This document shows positions 23,189 to 32,856 of a stretch of 64,000 bases of DNA, piece after piece (position 1 is the stretch's first letter; each line of letters starts with the position of its first letter). The position numbers and the translations under genes are program-made. Under the pieces are notes generated by a model, which had not been told where the DNA came from, searched no databases, and saw only the letters and a program-made list of their open reading frames with translations. Source of the DNA: Zelopaecilomyces penicillatus (taxonomy: Eukaryota; Ascomycota; Sordariomycetes; Hypocreales; Pseudodiploosporaceae). The DNA lies in assembly GCA_005765155.1 (NCBI GenBank), contig VCCP01000003.1, positions 6,076,001-6,140,000 of the forward strand, given 5' to 3'.

Positions 23189-24592
23189 ATGTCGCATAGC
23201 GGCCCAGGAGGGGGCGCTGTTGGGGACGCAATGGACGTTGTGTACGTCGACGCGTTGGAGGTCGCGATGCCCGCGGCCCCCAGCACGTCAGTACCAACAA
23301 GACCTGAGGGAGCTGCGACGCCGAGTCGCAAGCTAAGCGAGGAGCAGGAAAAACTGGAGATCGAAAGAGAACTTCGATATCTGTTGGCTGACGGGGAAAC
23401 GCTCGCAAGAGCGGTTCAGCTTGCTTGTCGACTTCAGGAACTCGCCGACAGCGCCGCGGTTTCGCGGCGCCAACCCCATACCACCGATACCGAGATCAAG
23501 AAGGTCATTACGGAGACCTTAAAAGAACTCGGCATCACAACCAAAGCGAACCAGCCTACTTGGGCAGCAATAGCCAGAGGAGCGCCTAGAGAGCCCAGCG
23601 CCCCCGCAGCGAAAGTCATACCAAGAAGACATGCCCGCGAACTGATCATCAAACCAACCGCAAGGGATGATATCACCAACAGGTCAGCAAGAGACAATCT
23701 CAGCGCCCTCGCAGCGGCAACAGGACGCAGGGACGCTGTAGCGACCAGACGACTACCAAGCGGCGACATCGCGGTGACGTTCTCAGCGCCCACAGATTGG
23801 TGGACCACTAATAAAGCGATCTGGCTTCCAGTGTTCGGACCAGATGCGTCTATTTCCATGAGAACCTACCCAGTATTAGCTAAAGGAATCCCAGCGATCT
23901 CGCTGCGGACACAGAGCGAGGACGAAATAAAAACAGATATCCTCCGACGGAACCCAGCCAAACCTGTTTCCCGTATACACACTAGGCTACCCCAAAACGT
24001 GATCGCAACGAGGGCGATGCTCCTTATCGAAGCCACTACCCCAGAGAGCGCGGATAAGCTAGTCAAAGAGGGCCTTTTCTTCGAAGGAGGCTTTTATGAA
24101 TGCGAACCTTATGACGGAGCGATCAGACCAACAAGGTGCTTTAAATGCCTTAAGTTCGGGCATAAGGCCCGCACCTGCAACGCTGCGGAAGCGATATGCA
24201 GGTTCTGCGGCAAAGGCATAAGCACCCACCCAGAGGGATTTGATAAATGCCATACTCGAGAGAATAAGCAGCTACAGAGCTGCGCAGCCTGCGGCGGTCA
24301 ACACGGGGCTTTTGCGAACATATGCCCTAAGAAGCAAGCTGAGATCAACAGGTCAAGGGAGGCCTATAAATGTAGGCCCCTCCAGTTCGATTTAACGCGC
24401 TATAATGCAGAAGAAGCGGCGGATACGCAGCTACCCACCTGTGATATCAACACCGAACCCACCAAGAACCCAGTTGGCCGCCCCCGTAAAAGGAAAAGCA
24501 TAATAGGCCAGAACACAATAACAGCGTTCGTCAACAGTCAAACAGTACCAGCGATGACGCAGGGAGGCAGCATACCTAACCCCACCTCATGA
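23189..24592 (+). CDS. LINE ORF1, gag-like nucleic-acid-binding protein
   Basis: 467 residues. The N-terminal part is charged and probably coiled (KLSEEQEKLEIERELRYLL). A central domain of about residues 190-300 resembles the RNA-binding part of LINE ORF1 proteins. Near residue 310 begins a Cys/His-rich region with zinc knuckles: CFKCLKFGHKARTC fits CX2CX4HX4C, followed by CRFCGKGISTHPEGFDKC and CAACGGQHGAFANIC. It would bind element RNA in the ribonucleoprotein particle. The ATG at 23189 follows a 5' leader of 116 bp. The TGA stop shares bases with the ORF2 start. Confidence 0.9.
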   Translation: MSHSGPGGGAVGDAMDVVYVDALEVAMPAAPSTSVPTRPEGAATPSRKLSEEQEKLEIERELRYLLADGETLARAVQLACRLQELADSAAVSRRQPHTTDTEIKKVITETLKELGITTKANQPTWAAIARGAPREPSAPAAKVIPRRHARELIIKPTARDDITNRSARDNLSALAAATGRRDAVATRRLPSGDIAVTFSAPTDWWTTNKAIWLPVFGPDASISMRTYPVLAKGIPAISLRTQSEDEIKTDILRRNPAKPVSRIHTRLPQNVIATRAMLLIEATTPESADKLVKEGLFFEGGFYECEPYDGAIRPTRCFKCLKFGHKARTCNAAEAICRFCGKGISTHPEGFDKCHTRENKQLQSCAACGGQHGAFANICPKKQAEINRSREAYKCRPLQFDLTRYNAEEAADTQLPTCDINTEPTKNPVGRPRKRKSIIGQNTITAFVNSQTVPAMTQGGSIPNPTS

Positions 24593-27500
24593 TATTATCC
24601 ATACTTTACTGGAATATTAGAGGCGGGGGCTCAGAGAGAGCTGAGATACCGATGAGATCGCGCAGCGAGCACGACATCATCGCAATACAAGAGCCATCCA
24701 TAAGCCCATGGACTAAAGCACCCTTCGCAGCAGGCAAAGGCAAGTACTATATGATATGGGGCTGCGGCCGCGCTGCTATATTCATACATAAAAGACACGA
24801 CCTCGCGTCGTGGTCGTGGCGAGCGGGCAGGGACTGGGCCTGCATCACACTTGGGCAAGGAGAGAATGCCCTCACAGTGTGGTCTATATACTCAGAACCC
24901 TATAACGGGAGACAATGGACCACACCCCTCACCGAGATACCCCAGCTGCGAGGACGACACATCCTCGTAGGAGATCTCAATATGCACCACCCTATGTGGG
25001 ACGCTCACTATAGAAGACAACCAGGAGCCCAGATCATCCTTGACTTAGCGCAGCGCTGGCGCCTCTCCCTCGCCACTCCCCATGGTACAATAACATGGGC
25101 CAGAGGCAACAGGAGACCTAGCACATTAGACCTAGCCTGGTACAGCTCAGACCTGATATGTGATTATCTAGGCACAGATACAGATATAACAGGATCGGAT
25201 CATTTCCCGCAGGTAGTGCGGACCGAGACAGCGGCGAGAACTCACCCCCAAGCAACAATAACCAAGGGATGGGTCTGGGGAAAGATGGATGAGGTCAAAG
25301 TCCGAGAAACGGCCAAGCTAGCCTTTAATGGCCAAGAAGAATATACGGATATCGATCAGGAAGCAGACGCATTAATAACGCAGCTACATAGCATCGCAGA
25401 CCAAACGACCCCACAAAGGAACAGCAAGGCCAAGGAAATACCCACACCATGGTGGAATGAGACCACCCGGGAAGCGATCCACGAACTCCGAGCAGCAGGT
25501 CGCCGCTACCGCGCTCTGAGGTCGCAAGTTAATCTGAGGGAGCTCCAGACCTGCGAGAAACACTATACCAAGGTCCTTCGTACAGCAAAGAGGGAGAGCT
25601 GGCGCAAGCTCCTAGCCTCGACCTCGCTGAGGGAGAAGGGTATCTGGGATCTAGAGAGATGGGCTAGGCTTAAGAGTCATATAGCCCCGGAGCCACCTAC
25701 GCTACCACCGCTTATACGCAGCGATAACACAGAGGCGATCACAGCCACAGAGAAGGCTGCAGTCCTAGCAGCGAAGTTCTTCCCCCCCCCGTTGCATACA
25801 GAAGGGAGGCTTAAAACAGCCGGATACGGTAGAATCCAAATCAAACAGGCTGTCGACCCAGATGAGGTCGAGCAGGTACTCCGCAGCGTAGGAGCATGGA
25901 AAGCCCCTGGCGAAGATGGTATCCCGATGGGATTCCTCAAGGCCTGCGGCCAACCGCTCTACGCAGCGATAGCGCACCTAGCGACCAGGAGCCTTGAATC
26001 GCAATACTTCCCGCAGCGTTTTCGCCGCGCGGTAGTAGTGGTCCTTAAGAAACCAGGGAAAAAACCAACAGCCTACCAGACTACCGGAGGCTGGCGGCCT
26101 ATATCCCTACTAGCCACAGTAGGGAAGGTTATCGAAGCGATCCTCAGCAGGCGCATCTCCAGCGCAGCGGAACAGATAGGCCTTCTACCAAAGGGCCAGA
26201 TGGGAAACCGGGCAGGCAGAAGCACCGAGACTGCAGTTTCAGCTGTTATCGAAGGGGTGCAAGCAGCCTGGGGTAGCGGCGGCAACGCAGCTCTACTACA
26301 GCTCGATATCAAAGGCGCATTTGACACAGTCCCCCACCATCGACTGCTCCTAACCCTACAAGATGAAGGGTTTCCAGAATGGATGGTTAACTGGCTGCGC
26401 AGCTACCTCGATGGGAGGACAGCGAGGCTACGTCTAGATGGCACCCTAACCGACCCTTATGAAATCCTGGCCGGGGTCCCACAAGGGTCCCCTTTATCCC
26501 CAATCCTCTTTATTATCTATATCGCTACCCTATACCGGGCCTTGGCCGAGATACAGGGCCTGAATATAATAGGATTCGCAGATGATACGAATCTACTTAG
26601 CAGCGGCCCTGATGCAAATAGTATATACCTACGGTTAAAGAAGGCCTGGAGGATATGCAAGGCCTGGTCCAGAGCCAGCGGGCTAGAATTCGCACCGGAT
26701 AAGTTCGAGCTGATCTACTTTACAAAAGCGCACGCAGCGCCAACGCAGGGTCTCCTTCTCGATAACGCTACGGTAACCCCCGCAGAGCATGCGCGGATGC
26801 TTGGCATCGAGCTCGACAGGAAACTCACCTTCTTCAAACATTGGGCAAGGATTCAGGGTAAACTCACATCACAGAACCTAGCACTCACAAAGCTCGCCGC
26901 GAGGACGTGGGGACCCCCTCTCCGCACGGCCCGGATCATATACACGACGGTAATTCGCAGCGTTATCGCATATGGAGCGACAACCTTCCATAAGATCGAT
27001 AAACCACCAACCTCGAAGGGAATTAAATCAGCATACGCTGCACAAACCCTGTGCCTACGCAGCGTTACCGGAGCGTATAGGGCTACCCCAGTATACATCC
27101 TCGAATCCGAAGCATATATACCACCCTTAGACCTATATCTCACACAACAAAAGACCAGAGGCCTCGCCCGCCTACAGGCCCACGTGGGATTCTTTAAGCA
27201 AATACGCGATACCGTAGCGCTATCGATGCGATCTCGACGCCCCCGACAGCCCAATCCCCAAGGAGAGAAGCTATTACTCGAGACCAACATACTACTCAGC
27301 CATCATTGGCTGGGAGAGAGAACCCCCACAGAGGCCCTTCTACACTGGTGGAGGGAACGATGGCTAGCGAAGAAGTCGCGAACTAGCTGCGCCGCAGCAA
27401 CGCAGCCCATAGCCCTAAGCTGGAAGACACTAAGGAAGTATGATAGCCTCACTAAAGCAGAGAGCTCGCTGCTCATTCAGATCAGAACCGAAAGGATCGG

Positions 27501-27810
27501 GCTAAAAGCGTTCCTCCATCACCGTATGGTCCCTACATGCCCCACGCCGCTATGTAGCTGCGCCGACGGGGGGAGGGAGACAGCAGAACACCTAGCCCTA
27601 TGGTGCCGGGATGTCCCAGAACAACTCCACCGGAGCCTCAGACAGAAGATCACACCACTCCAGAGCAGGACTGACTGGATCAGCGCACTCGCTGCGCCAT
27701 CCACAGCAAAGGAAATCACACGATGGATAATGAGGCTGGAAAGGCTACAGGAATACAACCTGGCGCTACGAATACAGGACGCCGAAGACGACACAACAGC
27801 AGCGAGATAG
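24589..27810 (+). CDS. LINE ORF2, endonuclease and reverse transcriptase
   Basis: 1073 residues. The endonuclease/exonuclease/phosphatase domain occupies about residues 1-230: ILYWNIRGGG, AIQEPS (catalytic Glu), GDLNMHHPMWD, and GSDHFPQV (the SDH motif). Its role is nicking target DNA to prime reverse transcription. The reverse transcriptase spans about 430-750: APGEDGIPMGFLK, WRPISLL, LQLDIKGAFDTVPHH, GVPQGSPLSPILF and the catalytic FADDTNLL. A C-terminal cysteine-rich motif (CPTPLCSCADGG-x5-EHLALWC) matches the zinc-binding tail of many LINEs. The start ATG overlaps the ORF1 stop as ATGA. No frameshift or internal stop is present. Confidence 0.95.
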   Translation: MILSILYWNIRGGGSERAEIPMRSRSEHDIIAIQEPSISPWTKAPFAAGKGKYYMIWGCGRAAIFIHKRHDLASWSWRAGRDWACITLGQGENALTVWSIYSEPYNGRQWTTPLTEIPQLRGRHILVGDLNMHHPMWDAHYRRQPGAQIILDLAQRWRLSLATPHGTITWARGNRRPSTLDLAWYSSDLICDYLGTDTDITGSDHFPQVVRTETAARTHPQATITKGWVWGKMDEVKVRETAKLAFNGQEEYTDIDQEADALITQLHSIADQTTPQRNSKAKEIPTPWWNETTREAIHELRAAGRRYRALRSQVNLRELQTCEKHYTKVLRTAKRESWRKLLASTSLREKGIWDLERWARLKSHIAPEPPTLPPLIRSDNTEAITATEKAAVLAAKFFPPPLHTEGRLKTAGYGRIQIKQAVDPDEVEQVLRSVGAWKAPGEDGIPMGFLKACGQPLYAAIAHLATRSLESQYFPQRFRRAVVVVLKKPGKKPTAYQTTGGWRPISLLATVGKVIEAILSRRISSAAEQIGLLPKGQMGNRAGRSTETAVSAVIEGVQAAWGSGGNAALLQLDIKGAFDTVPHHRLLLTLQDEGFPEWMVNWLRSYLDGRTARLRLDGTLTDPYEILAGVPQGSPLSPILFIIYIATLYRALAEIQGLNIIGFADDTNLLSSGPDANSIYLRLKKAWRICKAWSRASGLEFAPDKFELIYFTKAHAAPTQGLLLDNATVTPAEHARMLGIELDRKLTFFKHWARIQGKLTSQNLALTKLAARTWGPPLRTARIIYTTVIRSVIAYGATTFHKIDKPPTSKGIKSAYAAQTLCLRSVTGAYRATPVYILESEAYIPPLDLYLTQQKTRGLARLQAHVGFFKQIRDTVALSMRSRRPRQPNPQGEKLLLETNILLSHHWLGERTPTEALLHWWRERWLAKKSRTSCAAATQPIALSWKTLRKYDSLTKAESSLLIQIRTERIGLKAFLHHRMVPTCPTPLCSCADGGRETAEHLALWCRDVPEQLHRSLRQKITPLQSRTDWISALAAPSTAKEITRWIMRLERLQEYNLALRIQDAEDDTTAAR

Positions 27811-28012
27811 CAGGGGCGCCGCGGCGCTTCAATTTAGGGGTATCTACAAACGACTATATGCCCGCCTCAGCGGGGTAGCAGCGACCTCAGTCCGAGTCCT
27901 CCTCCGAGTCACATAAGTCCACAAGGACGACTTACTGGCAACAATACTGGTTTTGCGTACCACAAGAGTTAGACACGCAGGCGCAGCGAGGGCGCAACCT
28001 GTCGCCAGACTA

Positions 28013-28033
28013 GGGGGGGGGGGGGGGGGGGGG
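28013..28033 (+). repeat. 21-base poly-G run in the LINE 3' UTR
   Basis: An uninterrupted run of 21 G follows the trinucleotide CTA. Long homopolymers of this kind are length-unstable, and the exact count could be an assembly artefact. Confidence 0.8.
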
Positions 28034-28075
28034 CAGGGAAGAAAGGAAGGAAGGACCTACCTGTCAGAGCGGCTT

Positions 28076-28115
28076 GAGGAAGGAAGGAAGGAAGGAAGGA
28101 AGAAGAAGGGAAGGA
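28076..28115 (+). repeat. GGAA microsatellite in the LINE 3' UTR
   Basis: About six tandem GGAA units followed by degenerate GAAGAAGGGAAGG, with a shorter GGAA tract at 28044-28054. All are purines on the plus strand. Confidence 0.85.
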
Positions 28116-28696
28116 ACGAGGTTTATATAGTGAGGGCGGTGAGGCCAAGCTGCGGCAGAATTGCGCAGATCACCGGCAGCTGCCAACAGTGTTGGGAGTT
28201 GAAGCTATCACGACAACGCCTCGAGGCAGCAGCGACATCACCAACAACTACCACAACGAGCCCAGGGACGGAATTCCACAGAAGCCGGCAGAAGCCAGGC
28301 GAATCCCGTACCCATCCGACCACCCAAAAACATCAGAAACGGGAGGACGAAGCGATATAGCTGCTACAAACAGTTATAACACAAATACTAACCCGGCCAT
28401 ATAGGCCGGTCCTACTAACCCCCAGCCTTATGGCTCCGATATAGCAGACGCATAGGCATCGCATCTAACACGCCGATTCCCCGTCAGCCACCAGATACGG
28501 AGGTGAGATCCGTTATGTACAGGAGGCAAAGACCAACGCTGCGATAACGCAGAGAGAGCATAACATAGTTAAAAAGAGGATAGGGGTTTTCATCTGTTTT
28601 TCCCCCCTATCTATTAAATAGAGAGGGACTGCTTACCCTATATAGGGTCTAGCCTAGAATATATATAGGCTAGTACAGTGTAAGATTAATAATAAT

Positions 28697-28709
28697 AACA
28701 CCGGGCTAT
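28697..28709. repeat. Right target-site duplication of the LINE
   Basis: An identical copy of 23060-23072 lies immediately after the (TAA)n tail. The first AA could belong to either the tail or the duplication, so the true length is 11-13 bp. Confidence 0.85.
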
Positions 28710-30015
28710 GATGTTTCCTTTGTAAGGCTGGCGGACTTCCGTCTTACAATTGGCCCAACGTCGAGCGCAGAGACAGACAGCGCAGGGAGAGAGGGAGGCA
28801 GAGAGAGAGAGTCATGGGGGCGCGGACGTCTGACCCGCTAGGAGTGCTGACCGGGACGAAACCCGACCCCCCCAGTCACTTCAACCTCTTCATTCGGACC
28901 ATCGTCTGTCCAATCTGGAGGCTTTCAGCGGTGAGGAGAGCGGGTGGGGGTTTAGAAATCGGCGATGGGGGGGGGAGGGGGGTCTGCCCTATGGATGGAT
29001 CCTAAGCCGTGAGCTTGTTGCAAAAAGACGACGTATCTTTTGGCCGCACGCTATGCCTCATTTCGTGCTTGGGGGGCGCACGCTACGCCTTGTGAGCGGC
29101 AGACTAGAAACATACAAAAAGTCTCCGGGTGATGCGATGGGTAGGGGGTTGCATGTGTGTATAATGTAAGCGTTAGCAAGCGACCAAGGATTGGTTGCCG
29201 TGATCCCCTTATTTTTGGGTCGATTTTTTGCATCGCATGAGGTGAGTGTGGGGGGGCTGAGCGCCTGTGCGCGCTTGTCAGCTAGAATAGGCGACACTGC
29301 GCCTTTTATTGGACCATAATAGGCGCGGCTTGGCGCGCAGCGTGCTATTGTAAGAAAAAATGATGGTGGTGGCTGATGAAGCACAGCCATGATTGGTCTT
29401 CTTTGCAGAAGCACACCTACCGGCAGGCAAAATGATACCTGCAGAAGGAAAAGAATGGAGTCTGCCTTGACCATGTTTATTTAGAGGGACGCAGAGGATC
29501 CCTGTCCGGTCTAGCTTTGTCATTGCGGCAGCTTCGCCGGTGATTTCACCGACCAGAGAGAGAGGCTATATTACAAAGTAGGCCCTTTTTCTTTTTTGAA
29601 GAAACCGATGACGAGAATGGCAGGTGACGGATTTCCGGAAGCGGGAGGAGGTAAGATGCCAGCCGGTATAGCTGTATCATTGAAAGCTTGTCTGCTAGTG
29701 TGAAGACTATCTACTTTAAACTGATGGGGCGGGAAGAAGACCCAAGATTGGGCTGAACTTGGTTGAACTTGGTGGTGAAGCCATTGGGTGCCCAATATTA
29801 CGGGTACTAACTTTCGTGTTCCCTTTTTTGAACTCCAGTTAGAAAATAAAGACTCAGCTAAGTAAGAAAAACACCCAAGGGCTATAAACGTGAAAATCTC
29901 ATGATCTATCTATCCCAAACACGACAAGCAAACATTGTCACCACAGCTACTATTAACCCGCTTTTAAAACACATTTCATTTAAACACCTTCCAAATAACA
30001 CACTCTAACACATAA
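28710..30015. other. Gene-poor region after the LINE
   Basis: No supportable gene in 1.3 kb. It holds a purine-rich GA tract at 28760-28812 and a G-rich block at 28944-28982 with several G-runs that could fold as a quadruplex. There are also two near copies of GCACGCTAxGCCT (about 29047 and 29078), and GCGC-rich sequence at 29260-29350. The ORFs there overlap in conflicting frames. It may be old repetitive DNA. Confidence 0.5.
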
Positions 30016-30828
30016 TTACGCAATGGGCTTTTCTCCAACGGCATCCATAAGCTTCTTAATCATGGCAAACGTCTTGGGGACGGTAATCTCCTTCTGGGGA
30101 CGGCGCCAGCCCTCCACATAGGGAAGACGTTCTTGTTCTGCTAGGCATTAGAAACTATAGTGGATGAGCTTGAGTGATAGAACAAAGGACTTACCAAACC
30201 AGGTCTTGATGTAAGACTTTTTCGCATTTCCTTCATCGATATCTCCAAATAGCCCTAGAATAAGGGAGGATTCGCCGTTGCTGATGAGTTGCTGCCTCTT
30301 CTCATACGTAAACTGCTTATCCCGGGCTTTCTCTGTGTTGATGCGAAACATTCGAGCCTTGGCGGCCATTTCTATGGTTATCGTCTCTTTTCCTTTGAAC
30401 TGGGCCATGTAGCTATCGAAAATATTCTTGTTGAATGACCAGTGATTTCCAGTGCTTGCATCCGCTCGTGAAAGAGATCCATCGTGCTCAACCGCATTGT
30501 GTTTGTTCAAATCAGGGAGGTTGAATTGAGAATCATGCGTCAAGCCCAGTTTCACAGCACCGTTGAAGAAAATATCGGCAAGATCTTTGCCAACGTTCAT
30601 GGACATAGGCAGAGCTGTTTGGAGCATGGGGAGCGTGATGTTACGACCGTCTCGGGGAAGAAAGCCGTGGTTGGCGAGGGCGTTTAGGGCTGGACAAGCA
30701 CAGCGGAGGTCACCGGGCCCGGCAGGTTTCCATAGTAAATAGTTGGGCGCGTCGGGAAGTTGGACGTTGATCGGGGTTGCCAATGCTGTAGTAGCGGCGA
30801 GAAGTGTGGTGAGCGTGAAAGAACGCAT
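30016..30828 (-). CDS. Secreted heme-thiolate peroxidase (chloroperoxidase / unspecific peroxygenase family)
   Basis: Two exons on the minus strand (30828-30195, then 30137-30016; GTAAGT donor) encode 251 residues. I chose the ATG at 30828 because MRSFTLTTLLAATTALA is a clear signal peptide; the frame extends upstream but would bury it. Peroxidase family 2 enzymes use a cysteine-ligated heme with H2O2 to halogenate or hydroxylate substrates. The heme-ligand motif reads CACPALNALANHGFLPRDG, with the ligand Cys in A-C-P in place of the usual P-C-P. The acid-base Glu lies in EHDGSLSRAD. The C-terminus reads EGWRRPQKEIT. The length fits the short secreted group. It could oxidise a secreted metabolite, but a link to the NRPS 6.4 kb away is only positional. 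Confidence 0.93.
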
Positions 30829-31662
30829 TATGAAGCTGTACAAATCCGAACAATAGTGCGCTTGACTAGGGAATAATAGGAGAAGAATTATTTTGAACAT
30901 GTAAAAACTGAAGACCACACCGATTCTTATATATCCATTTTCTGGGACGCTGTCTTTGACAATGAGTCGTGCTTCCACGGCCAACCCGTCTCACACCAAT
31001 CATATTATTTTCATTTACAATTGATGTCTTAGGAAGAGGGTCAACGGAATCATCTATGCATAAACTTACACCAATTGCAATCTAGCAGAGCTCCCATGTT
31101 ATGTCTATAGCTCCATTGCTTGTCAGACTGGTAGGTGGTACGGGGTACCCGAAACAATCCCACTCGGGAATGACACTGGGAGTGAGTGGGATGGCATCTC
31201 ACATCGCGCGTCTAATTGTTGATTTGTACATGATTTTACCAGATTAGGCAAGCTAGCGTGATGGATGAAGTAGGATTGGTCCCATTAGGCAACCGATCGA
31301 TATGATTTCCTTTTGTAATTGCCCCAGAGTTCTCGGAACACCCCGGAATTCTAGAACAACGGCATCTCAACAAAATGAGTGGGTTAAATACTGTGGGTTA
31401 TGCACTACCATATCGCCTGTTGTTTGATGTAACATTCAACGAGTATTGCTATTTGCAGATTACTCTTAATATCACCTTACCCTTGCAATAACTGGCCATT
31501 CTAGTGGGTCATAGTCAAGCTGCATGCCATTGTACTGATGACTATCGATAATTCTGATACTTGCTGGTAATTAAATCTGGCGATAATATTATTATAACCT
31601 TGCCATTCCACTTAAAATTCTAATTCAATAGATGATTCACCCCCTCGCACTGTAGACTCTAG
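30829..31662. other. Intergenic region, peroxidase promoter
   Basis: AT-rich with no motif-bearing ORF. It includes the peroxidase promoter side (30829 upward). Confidence 0.55.
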
Positions 31663-32208
31663 TCAAGTTTTCTTCTCGACATCTCGTTCCACCCGTCTCG
31701 TGAACTCCTGTTTGGCCTTGCCCTCCTCCACCAAATGCGTAGAACAGTAGTTTCGGCATTCTCGTGTACGTCTTGCAGGGCTGTTACACTTGAGAATGCT
31801 TTGAGCGCCATATTTCTCTGGACACTGCGTGAATTCTCCTTTCTGCGAACATCCGCATCGATAAAGATTCCATATCTGTTCGCACATTTTGCAGTAATTG
31901 TCAGGCAGGTGGTTTCTAGTTGCCCCAACTCGTTTGGTTGACGCGGGCCGTGGCCTTTCTGCCTCTGTTTTTGCCTTTGAGTTAAGAGGGGAGGGTGAAC
32001 GAAGAACGAATTTTCTGGAAGGGGGAGAAACTTGGTCAGATAATTATATAACTTTGAATTGGGATGATATGAGATAGCTTACGCCAAGATCTAGTTTAGG
32101 GACTCCAAAGGTCAAGGAGGAGGTGATGTTTAATTTGTGGGCATTGTTGAAGCCGAGTTTATAACCGTGCGGAGAATCCGAGAGGCTAAAAAGAGGGGAC
32201 TCCGGCAT
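31663..32208 (-). CDS. Possible small cysteine-rich protein, structure unresolved
   Basis: On the minus strand an ATG at 32208 opens MPESPLFSLSDSPHGYKLGF up to a good GTAAGC donor at 32082. Downstream, a frame ending at 31663 carries nine closely spaced cysteines (for example YCKMCEQIW, YRCGCSQKG, RRTRECRNYC), a pattern familiar from small fungal proteins. The best acceptor (CCAG before 32014) joins the two in the wrong phase; only weak non-YAG acceptors nearer 31960-31975 keep the frame. Either my exon structure is wrong, the halves are unrelated, or the gene carries a frameshift. Coordinates mark the outer limits only. Confidence 0.35.
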
Positions 32209-32856
32209 TTTATGCTGCCTAGAGGGAATGTTTTTCCATCCCCAAGTTGACCAATTTGAACGGCTTCCCATCAGCAAGCGCCCGGTGTTCCACTGAGCCA
32301 ACACCCAAAAAAAGTAGTAAATGTTGCCAACAAATGACGTTCGCCGAGACTAGCCGCCTCGTTCCCCCAAGGATGCGCCAATGTCATCGCGACACCAAAA
32401 TTCACACAATCAGTTTCATAAAACGCGCGCTTACAAAGTGGCACTATCACACCCGCTTGCTAGGGAATGACAGTATGTGAAGGTCGATCAAGAAGTACGT
32501 CGTGGTTTAAATACACCACACCTGTTGCGAAGGCGTACGCTGTTCACCACATTCCACATCACATATTGCCCTTCAGATTCACAAAGGAAGATTCGTCCGG
32601 TGTATTATCAACGTCTAACATTGACATATTGGGTATTAATCTTATTAGACATCAGCTATGAGCCCGCTCAGTCCCCAAATCCAGCGGGATACGGGGTACA
32701 TTATCCTACAATTCTCTGCTAAACCCACTGCGGTGTTTCATGACCTCACTTAAATATTGGCTCTTCTTATTAATTTCAGAACTGATCCCATTTCCCAGCA
32801 TAGGCGGGGCACAAAATAGCCCTTACACCGGAACATGGACGGAATAGTAGAGCCGT
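32209..32856. other. Intergenic region
   Basis: About 650 bp. The overlapping plus-strand ORFs (32247-32722) have no motifs. Nothing else is seen. Confidence 0.5.

Larger units (their letters stand above)
23073..28696 (+). mobile_element. Complete non-LTR retrotransposon (Tad-like LINE)
   Basis: A 5.6-kb element is bounded by a 13-bp target-site duplication and ends in a short TAA repeat (ATTAATAATAATAA, 28685-28698). It has a 116-bp 5' UTR, a gag-like ORF1, an ORF2 with an AP-endonuclease-like domain and reverse transcriptase, and a 0.9-kb 3' UTR with a poly-G run and a GGAA microsatellite. ORF1 and ORF2 overlap as ATGA, which suggests termination-reinitiation. No RNase H motif is visible after the reverse transcriptase. 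Both frames are fully open, so this copy is young and may be active. Tad is the usual LINE clade of filamentous ascomycetes; clade placement is by domain order only. Confidence 0.93.

Noticed and set aside
25677..27794. Minus-strand ORFs inside the LINE
   Set aside because: They are shadows of ORF2, with no motifs.
30829..30984. N-terminal extension of the peroxidase to 30984
   Set aside because: It would hide the signal peptide that begins at the ATG at 30828.
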